DNA of 5,152 nt from Anaerolineae bacterium (GTDB taxonomy: Bacteria > Chloroflexota > Anaerolineae > Promineifilales > Promineifilaceae), in the NCBI GenBank assembly GCA_028277515.1, contig JANQGC010000293.1, positions 1 to 5,152 of the forward strand, in the 5' to 3' direction. Made by a program: the position numbers and the translations under genes. Positions 1 to 3,426 of the stretch are shown one piece after another (the first letter of the stretch is position 1; every line of letters begins with the position of its first letter). The notes beneath the pieces are model-generated. The model was not told the origin of the DNA and did no database searches. It was given only the letters and a program-made list of their open reading frames with translations.

Positions 1-264
1 GGGCACAATTCGCATATCGGCCACACCGGCAATCATCACCTGTTCCGGTTTGGGAAACTGCCCCCGAACAGTCTCAATAACACCGCCGGCTACCCCGGCG
101 GTTTGGTAGCTGCCAAAGATCAACAACAAAGCGCTATCAAAAGCCCGCAAACTGACCTCTCGTTTGTTCACTTCCGCCTGCAATGAAAAAGGTGGCGCTG
201 CGGCACCATTGGGGAGAAACATATCAATAATCCAAATCAATTTTTGGTCGGCCGATTTTGCCAT
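1..264 (-). CDS. Hypothetical protein, 3' end outside window
   Basis: An open frame runs from an ATG at 262-264 to the left window edge: 88 codons without a stop. I do not recognise the family. The N-terminus (MAKSADQKLIWIIDMFLPNG) is mixed hydrophobic and continues with a Pro/Ala-rich stretch and an alternating hydrophobic segment around residues 45-66. There is no clear signal peptide or membrane helix. It lies 29 nt downstream of the nucleotidyltransferase gene on the same strand, so co-transcription is likely. The start is uncertain. The AAGGA upstream of this ATG is about 13 nt away, further than usual. The frame also extends upstream to a TTG at 295-297 that overlaps the TGA of the preceding gene, which would allow coupled translation and add 11 residues. 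It is not visibly a HEPN protein, the usual partner of MNT proteins, but only the N-terminal part can be seen. Confidence 0.55.
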   Translation of the reverse strand, partial: MAKSADQKLIWIIDMFLPNGAAAPPFSLQAEVNKREVSLRAFDSALLLIFGSYQTAGVAGGVIETVRGQFPKPEQVMIAGVADMRIVP

Positions 265-293
265 AAATAGCTTGAAATCCTTGTAACTCTTTC

Positions 294-680
294 TCAATGC
301 TCTTTTGAAGGATCAACATCCTCTCGTCCATATACCTTTTCCCCTTTGAGCGAGATTTCACTGATTAATGGTTCATGATACGGCCGAACATCTACATTCC
401 ACCGTACAGCATGCTCAAGGTCAAACCAAAAGCGAGACTCAACAGCCACATCGCTGCAATGAACAGCAACGTCGATATCAGATGCTTGACCATGATGGCC
501 AGGTAATAATATTGAGCCAAAAAGATAAACTTCTTCAATTTCTTTATATTGAGGAGCAATTTTACAAATGGCAGCTTTTATCATTTCGAGACGTTGCAAG
601 CGCAATGATTCCCGCTCTTGATATCGAATTTCATCCCGGATCCTATGATATTCTTTCGGAGTTAAATCCTTTAAGTTCAC
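294..680 (-). CDS. Minimal nucleotidyltransferase (MNT / MntA-like)
   Basis: A 128-residue protein of the DNA polymerase beta-like nucleotidyltransferase superfamily. The catalytic core is visible: VYLFGS at residues 51-56 (Gly55-Ser56), then SDID at 67-70 with the two metal-binding aspartates Asp68 and Asp70, and a third candidate carboxylate, Asp97, in NVDVRP. The GS-to-SD spacing is about one residue longer than usual and the typical Arg-Gly after GS is Pro-Gly. Residues 1-45 are charged and probably helical. The size matches stand-alone MNT proteins. Known members of the MNT/HEPN antitoxin group (MntA) AMPylate their HEPN toxin; others modify different substrates, so the target here is unknown. 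The start codon is GTG (678-680), because an in-frame TAG lies a few codons upstream and no earlier start exists. No Shine-Dalgarno site is visible. The gene is probably co-transcribed with the partial gene downstream, and it is divergent from padR. Confidence 0.85.
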   Translation of the reverse strand: MNLKDLTPKEYHRIRDEIRYQERESLRLQRLEMIKAAICKIAPQYKEIEEVYLFGSILLPGHHGQASDIDVAVHCSDVAVESRFWFDLEHAVRWNVDVRPYHEPLISEISLKGEKVYGREDVDPSKEH

Positions 681-686
681 AGTAAC

Positions 687-716
687 ATTATGACACTAAC
701 CACAACCATAAGGCAA
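687..716 (-). promoter_or_regulatory. Candidate promoter of the MNT gene
   Basis: On the minus strand, TTGCCT (711-716) and CATAAT (687-692) are 18 bp apart, matching 4/6 and 5/6 of the sigma-70 consensus. The GTG start codon comes 6 nt after the -10 box, so transcription would start at or next to it and the mRNA would be leaderless. This agrees with the absence of a Shine-Dalgarno site. It is a match by eye only. Confidence 0.4.
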
Positions 717-755
717 GCCCCTGAAAACGCCTTTCTGTGCCCTTACTCTCTGCCC

Positions 756-764
756 CTGTGCAAT
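756..764. repeat. Target site duplication, left of copy A
   Basis: CTGTGCAAT directly abuts the left terminal repeat of copy A. Its partner CTGTGTAAT is at 1051-1059, with one difference (C/T). Confidence 0.75.
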
Positions 765-824
765 GGGTGCGGTTACAAATTGTGTAAATCGGGTGGGATC
801 GCGTTGGGCCGGGGTCGTTTGGTA

Positions 825-890
825 GGGGTTGGGCCGGCGGGATAAAATGCAAAGGAAGCATCTGCTGGCGAAATCCGCCGGCCTAACCCC
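825..890. repeat. Stem-loop 2 inside copy A
   Basis: The arms 825-840 (GGGGTTGGGCCGGCGG) and 875-890 (CCGCCGGCCTAACCCC) pair at 15/16 positions with one G-T wobble (831/884) and a 34-nt loop. The equivalent stem in copy B is 2652-2710, with a different sequence but the same place in the element. Confidence 0.8.
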
Positions 891-909
891 ATCATGAAAC
901 GGCCGAAAC

Positions 910-974
910 GGGCGAGGCCGCGCGGATTCAACATCATGGGGGTCCCGATAAGATCGCACCGCGCGGCCCCGCCC
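910..974. repeat. Stem-loop 1 inside copy A
   Basis: The arms 910-925 (GGGCGAGGCCGCGCGG) and 959-974 (CCGCGCGGCCCCGCCC) pair at 15/16 positions. The single mismatch (915/969) is A-C on this strand and a T-G wobble on the other. The loop is 33 nt and, read on the minus strand, contains CTTATCGG, which corresponds to CTTACCGG in copy B. Confidence 0.8.
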
Positions 975-1050
975 TTACCCCAATGATCGAAGCATTGTAG
1001 TGATCGAATTTCATGTCAACTCAAATCATACACAAAAAGTAACCACACCC

Positions 1051-1059
1051 CTGTGTAAT
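1051..1059. repeat. Target site duplication, right of copy A
   Basis: CTGTGTAAT directly abuts the right terminal repeat of copy A. It is also most of the left arm of an 11-bp inverted repeat whose other arm lies in the padR promoter. Confidence 0.75.
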
Positions 1060-1089
1060 ATTTTCCTTGACATACTGTATATTACACAG
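1051..1089. repeat. 11-bp perfect inverted repeat overlapping the promoter
   Basis: CTGTGTAATAT (1051-1061) is the exact reverse complement of ATATTACACAG (1079-1089), with a 17-bp spacer that contains the -35 box. The left arm begins in the target duplication of copy A. It may be a second, upstream PadR half-site or an alternative operator geometry. Confidence 0.6.
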
Positions 1090-1095
1090 TATAAT
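1067..1095 (+). promoter_or_regulatory. Perfect sigma-70 consensus promoter of the padR operon
   Basis: TTGACA (1067-1072) and TATAAT (1090-1095) are both exact consensus hexamers with the optimal 17-bp spacing. The expected transcription start, 5-9 nt after the -10 box, falls on or beside the A of the ATG at 1103. A promoter this strong that is overlapped by dyads suggests tight repression, most likely by the PadR product itself. Copy A ends 16 bp upstream of the -35 box and leaves the promoter intact. Confidence 0.85.
1072..1092. promoter_or_regulatory. Probable PadR operator (dyad within promoter)
   Basis: ATACTGT (1072-1078) and ACAGTAT (1086-1092) form a perfect 7+7 inverted repeat with a 7-bp centre. 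It fills the promoter spacer and touches both hexamers. PadR dimers characteristically bind AT-rich dyads of about this size over their own promoters, so autorepression is the natural inference. The second half also belongs to an overlapping 11-bp inverted repeat with 1051-1061. Confidence 0.65.
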
Positions 1096-1102
1096 GGGCA
1101 AC

Positions 1103-1453
1103 ATGATAAAGGATGAAGCACAGCTTGAGAAACTGATAACCGAGATTCGCCGCGGGACCCAGGTCCTCAGCGTGCTCAGCCAGCTCGATCAAGAGCAGTA
1201 CGGTTATTCCCTGCTGCAAGTGCTCACCGAGCACGGTATGGAAATCGAACAAGGGACGCTCTATCCGCTGCTGCGGAGATTGGAAAAACAAGGGCTACTG
1301 GAAAGTGATTGGCGGGTAGACGGTCCCCGGCCGCGCCGCTACTACAAGATCAGCCAACGGGGTGAGCAGGTCCTAAGCGCCCTCACCGCCGAATGGCGTT
1401 ACCTGGTCGGTGTGATGGATGATCTTTTATCGCGAAAGAAACAAGGAGTTTAG
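1103..1453 (+). CDS. PadR family transcriptional regulator
   Basis: A 116-residue winged-helix regulator. Family signatures are clear: RRGTQVLSVLSQL (about residues 16-28), YGYSLLQVL (33-41), the recognition-helix segment GTLYPLLRRLEKQGLL (51-66), the wing RRYYKIS (78-84), and a short C-terminal dimerisation helix. The length is normal for the small PadR-s2 subgroup. I chose the ATG at 1103. The frame opens further upstream, but TTG 1067 is the -35 box and ATG 1094 overlaps the -10 box, so neither can lie within the transcript. No Shine-Dalgarno precedes 1103, so translation is probably leaderless. The stop is 2 nt before the next gene. In such pairs PadR usually represses its own operon, with derepression by an envelope or small-molecule signal; the signal here is unknown. 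Confidence 0.93.
   Translation: MIKDEAQLEKLITEIRRGTQVLSVLSQLDQEQYGYSLLQVLTEHGMEIEQGTLYPLLRRLEKQGLLESDWRVDGPRPRRYYKISQRGEQVLSALTAEWRYLVGVMDDLLSRKKQGV
1443..1448 (+). promoter_or_regulatory. Ribosome binding site of the HAAS membrane protein gene
   Basis: AAGGAG lies 7 nt before the ATG at 1456, inside the last codons of padR. This internal gene has a textbook Shine-Dalgarno while the first gene of the operon has none. Confidence 0.8.
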
Positions 1454-1455
1454 CA

Positions 1456-2478
1456 ATGGAATTAGTTGATCGCTACGTACATGAAGTCGGCCGTCACCTG
1501 CCCCGCCGCGGCCGTGCCGATATTGAAGCAGAAATCCGGTCCCTGATCGAAGATACCTTAGACGGCTACGCTAGAAAACAAGGCCGCGATGTTGATGAAG
1601 AAATGATCATCACCGTCCTGCAAGAATTTGGCAAACCGGAAACCGTCGCTGCTTCCTATCGCACAGGCAAACAATACCTGGTCGGCCCGCAGCTTTTCCC
1701 CGTCTTCAAAATCGTGTTGACCGTCGTCATCAGTGTGATCAGCGGACTTTATCTGATCGGCGTCCTGATCGCCTTGAGCCACGCCGAAAGCTATTGGGAC
1801 ACCCTCTGGAGCATTGCCGGCGGCACCCTTCCCGAATATTTTTCCTCAATCGCCGGCGTCCTGGGCATCATCGTCATTGTATTCGCCATCCTGGAACGCG
1901 TGCTCACACCGGAGCAGCTCGCCGAAGAGGAAGAAGAGTGGGATCCCACAAAGCTAGAAAAGATTGATGATTCCAACCGCATTTCACCTGCCGGGGAAAT
2001 TATCAGCATCGTTTTCCTGGCCATCTTACTGATACTGTTCAACTTCTTTCCACAATTCGTAGGTATATACTTTTTCGGTGAAAGTCGCGGGTTTATCTCC
2101 ATCCTTGTTGAAGGTTATCAGGCACTGATGCCCTGGGTCAATTTGTGGTGGCTAACCAGCTTGGCCGTGAAAGTAGTCAACCTGCGCAGCGGCCGTTGGA
2201 CCACCTGGACCCGCCTGGCTGAAATCGGCGTCAACCTTATCGGCATTTATATCCTTTACCAGATCTTCAGCGGCGCGCCATTTTTCGGGGTCAATCTTGA
2301 ATGGAGCTATGGATCCGTCGATTGGGCACTCAACTTGTTGGATAGTCTTGGTTCAGTGGCCCGGCTGTTGACCTGGTTCGTTCTGGGCATCGTGCTCATC
2401 GTGTCTGTTTTTGAAATAATCGGCCAGGTTTACAAACTTTTAACGCACCGGCCGTCACCTGCCTTTCAAGTAGAATAA
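1456..2478 (+). CDS. HAAS/DUF1700-like integral membrane protein
   Basis: A 340-residue protein. Residues 1-75 form a soluble helical region (VDRYVHEVGRHLP, RADIEAEIRSLIEDTL, VLQEFGKPETVAASY) typical of the HAAS/DUF1700 signalling domain commonly encoded beside PadR genes. The rest has about six hydrophobic segments, near residues 82-107, 130-147, 180-206, 224-243, 254-271 and 303-328. A strongly acidic loop (AEEEEEWDPT, about 156-165) separates segments 2 and 3. It acts in the cytoplasmic membrane, with the helical region presumably cytoplasmic. By family context it probably modulates or senses alongside PadR; no enzymatic motif is visible. It is translated from a good Shine-Dalgarno, 2 nt after padR, as the second gene of the operon. 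The TAA stop (2476-2478) overlaps the 9-bp target duplication of copy B by two bases, and the frame itself is intact. Confidence 0.85.
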   Translation: MELVDRYVHEVGRHLPRRGRADIEAEIRSLIEDTLDGYARKQGRDVDEEMIITVLQEFGKPETVAASYRTGKQYLVGPQLFPVFKIVLTVVISVISGLYLIGVLIALSHAESYWDTLWSIAGGTLPEYFSSIAGVLGIIVIVFAILERVLTPEQLAEEEEEWDPTKLEKIDDSNRISPAGEIISIVFLAILLILFNFFPQFVGIYFFGESRGFISILVEGYQALMPWVNLWWLTSLAVKVVNLRSGRWTTWTRLAEIGVNLIGIYILYQIFSGAPFFGVNLEWSYGSVDWALNLLDSLGSVARLLTWFVLGIVLIVSVFEIIGQVYKLLTHRPSPAFQVE

Positions 2479-2485
2479 GCTTAAT
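2477..2485. repeat. Target site duplication, left of copy B
   Basis: AAGCTTAAT abuts the left terminal repeat of copy B and is repeated exactly at 2774-2782. Its first two bases are the last two of the preceding gene's TAA stop. Confidence 0.9.
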
Positions 2486-2558
2486 GGGTGCGGTTACTTT
2501 TTGTGTATGATTTGAGTTGACATGAAATTCGATCTCTACAATGCTTCAATCATTGTCG

Positions 2559-2630
2559 TAGTGGCGGGACAGGCGGGCAAAGCCTTACCGGAAACCCTGA
2601 ACTAGCCATCCCGCCTGTCTCGCCCGACTA
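2559..2630. repeat. Stem-loop 1 inside copy B
   Basis: The core arms 2563-2577 (GGCGGGACAGGCGGG) and 2610-2624 (CCCGCCTGTCTCGCC) pair at 15 positions with one G-T wobble. TAGT at 2559-2562 can pair with ACTA at 2627-2630 across a 2-nt bulge. The loop is 32 nt. Confidence 0.8.
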
Positions 2631-2651
2631 GACACCGCTTGGTTGTGAAGG

Positions 2652-2710
2652 GTGAGCCGGCGCGGAGGGCAGGTCATGGGTACCGTCACCATCATGCCGC
2701 GCCGGCCCAC
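2652..2710. repeat. Stem-loop 2 inside copy B
   Basis: The arms 2652-2665 (GTGAGCCGGCGCGG) and 2697-2710 (CCGCGCCGGCCCAC) pair at 13/14 positions, with a perfect 10-bp inner stem and a 31-nt loop. Confidence 0.8.
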
Positions 2711-2773
2711 GCCTACCATCGGACGGCCGACCCAGTCGAACCCTCCGGTTTTACACAATTTGTAACCGCACCC

Positions 2774-2782
2774 AAGCTTAAT
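2774..2782. repeat. Target site duplication, right of copy B
   Basis: AAGCTTAAT is an exact repeat of 2477-2485 on the other side of copy B. Confidence 0.9.
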
Positions 2783-2803
2783 GAGGTCATTGTCACCGCC
2801 TGG

Positions 2804-2822
2804 TTTATTCTGATAGAATAAA
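2804..2822. repeat. AT-rich palindrome
   Basis: TTTATTCT (2804-2811) and AGAATAAA (2815-2822) form a perfect 8-bp stem with a 3-nt loop. Before copy B inserted, this sat about 26 bp after the HAAS gene stop, so it could be a weak transcription end or an operator. It lacks a GC-rich stem and a T-tract. Confidence 0.45.
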
Positions 2823-2918
2823 TTAAGTAATTTTGCATTAAATTTGTCAATTTTTTCTGTGGGATTTCTAGAGGTGCAAAAAAACGAAAATTGACAAATC
2901 TTTCGAATATTTACTTAA
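2823..2918. repeat. Long imperfect inverted repeat in AT-rich intergenic DNA
   Basis: The two 32-bp arms, 2823-2854 and 2887-2918, match at about 25/32 positions. An outer 8 bp (TTAAGTAA / TTACTTAA) and an inner 13 bp (ATTTGTCAATTTT / AAAATTGACAAAT) are exact, and both arms have an 11-bp less-matched block between them. Each inner block contains TTGACA reading outward, followed at 17 bp by CTTAA(T/G), so the repeat could be a symmetric pair of weak outward promoters or operators. No protein gene is evident from 2479 to 2951. Confidence 0.6.
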
Positions 2919-2951
2919 GAACAATACAAGCTGTGAAAAATATTCATTACA

Positions 2952-3059
2952 ATGTCTACAGATATCGAAGTCCTGGAAAAAATCAAAATTCCCATTAAGG
3001 CTATTTTCGACCAGGAGAGAAATCAAGAGGTTATCGGCAGCTTTTTGAGCTTGAAATAA
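2952..3059 (+). CDS. Doubtful small ORF, 35 codons
   Basis: This runs from an ATG to a TAA and ends 8 bp before the convergent ClpS gene. The peptide begins MSTDIEVLEKIKIPIKAIFD and ends SFLSLK; it is charged and amphipathic, without a membrane helix. I do not recognise it. There is no Shine-Dalgarno, and the only upstream -35-like TTGACA (2891-2896) has a poor -10 partner. It could be a small protein, the remaining start of a gene truncated by rearrangement, or chance. Confidence 0.25.
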   Translation: MSTDIEVLEKIKIPIKAIFDQERNQEVIGSFLSLK

Positions 3060-3067
3060 TCAACAAC

Positions 3068-3093
3068 TCAATCCGCTTCAATCGAAAAGCGGA
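3068..3093 (-). terminator. Weak candidate terminator at the end of the SulP-clpS operon
   Basis: TCCGCTT (3072-3078) pairs with AAGCGGA (3087-3093) with an 8-nt loop, overlapping the last codons of clpS. Minus-strand transcription then reads a moderately T-rich stretch (TTGAGTTGTTGATT). There is no true T-run, so it may simply be coding sequence. Confidence 0.2.
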
Positions 3094-3418
3094 AGGGAAA
3101 TCCTTCAAAGCGTGCCTGCGCCGTCGCCCTTTTAACCCGTCGTTCAGCTTCTGCCCTGGGCAGCACATCGACCACCGACTGCCCCTCATTATGTACCTGC
3201 CACATGATCGCCTCGGCAAAAACCAATGGCTTTTGGAATACCTGGACCATGATGCGCACGACAAATTCCATCGTCGTCACCGGATCGTCATGGGCGATGA
3301 CTTTATATAAACGATCGGCCGTGTCCTCACCAGCCGTCTTCTTTTCTTCAGCAACCTCGGTGGCGCTGTCGCTCATCACAACAAGGAATTCATCCATACC
3401 CAAATTATTTTTTGACAC
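3068..3418 (-). CDS. clpS: ClpS-family protease adaptor
   Basis: A 116-residue protein. After a charged, probably disordered tail (residues 1-36) comes the ClpS core: LYKVIAHDDPVTTMEFVV (37-54), IMWQVHNEGQSVV (71-83) and a closing AEAERRVKRATAQARFEGFP. The Asp44-Asp45, Met50, Met72 and His76 positions correspond to the N-degron binding pocket of ClpS, which delivers substrates with N-terminal Phe, Leu, Tyr or Trp to ClpA/ClpC for degradation by ClpP. His43 replaces the usual Asn before the acidic pair, and DDPVTTM resembles the NDPVNLM form of actinobacterial ClpS rather than the E. coli NDDYTPM form. The start is GTG (3416-3418), directly preceded by an in-frame stop; the upstream AGGTAA is only a weak Shine-Dalgarno. 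ATG at residue 8 or 15 are alternatives. It lies 8 nt after the transporter gene, so it is probably co-transcribed with it, an unusual partner for clpS. Confidence 0.85.
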   Translation of the reverse strand: MSKNNLGMDEFLVVMSDSATEVAEEKKTAGEDTADRLYKVIAHDDPVTTMEFVVRIMVQVFQKPLVFAEAIMWQVHNEGQSVVDVLPRAEAERRVKRATAQARFEGFPFRFSIEAD

Positions 3419-3426
3419 TCATTTAC

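Larger units (their letters stand above)
765..1050 (-). mobile_element. MITE-like non-autonomous element, copy A (286 bp)
   Basis: The element has 22-bp imperfect terminal inverted repeats (765-786 and 1029-1050; 18/22 match), with outer ends GGGTGCGGTTAC and GTAACCACACCC. It is flanked by a 9-bp target duplication, CTGTGCAAT / CTGTGTAAT (8/9). Read on the minus strand its first 70 bp match copy B (2486-2555) at 67 positions, and its other end matches copy B over 24/24 bases, so the two copies are inverted relative to each other. It encodes no transposase. The only long frame inside it (696-959, minus) has no protein-like features and spills out of the element. The interior folds into two 16-bp GC-rich stems. 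A 9-bp duplication with GG-starting ends occurs in several IS families (for example IS903-type IS5, IS1, IS256), so the mobilising transposase cannot be named from this sequence. Confidence 0.85.
2486..2773 (+). mobile_element. MITE-like non-autonomous element, copy B (288 bp)
   Basis: The ends are GGGTGCGGTTAC and GTAACCGCACCC. The 22-bp terminal repeats (2486-2507 and 2752-2773) match at 19/22, the three differences being a TTT/AAA block. A perfect 9-bp target duplication flanks it. It is the inverted homologue of copy A, with highly conserved ends and a diverged interior that still forms two stem-loops. It has no transposase; the short frame at 2639-2821 runs through the terminal repeat and is not protein-like. 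It is probably younger than copy A, because both its target duplication and its outer 12-bp ends are perfect, whereas copy A shows one change in each. Confidence 0.9.

Noticed and set aside
368..685. Plus-strand frame opposite the MNT gene
   Set aside because: The minus strand has the nucleotidyltransferase active-site motifs; this frame is antisense and has no recognisable features.
696..959. Minus-strand open frame of 87 codons over copy A
   Set aside because: It runs from unique DNA into the terminal repeat and through both stem-loops. Its composition is Arg/Pro-rich as expected from GC-rich repeats, and the matching part in copy B lies in a different short frame.
1067..1102. Upstream start (TTG 1067 or ATG 1094) for the PadR gene
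   Set aside because: These codons are the -35 box and overlap the -10 box of a perfect promoter. The PadR family alignment begins after 1103.
2517..2542. Outward or internal promoter in the conserved end of the elements (TTGACA ... TACAAT)
   Set aside because: Both hexamers are good and present in both copies, but the spacing is 14 bp, too short for a sigma-70 promoter.
765..2773. Composite transposon carrying padR and the HAAS gene
   Set aside because: The elements encode no transposase, and each has its own different 9-bp target duplication, which shows two separate insertions.
2639..2821. Plus-strand open frame of 60 codons over the right half of copy B
   Set aside because: It shares a short FTQFVTAP stretch with the frame in copy A only because both read through the same terminal repeat. 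It ends in the flanking target duplication region and looks non-coding.
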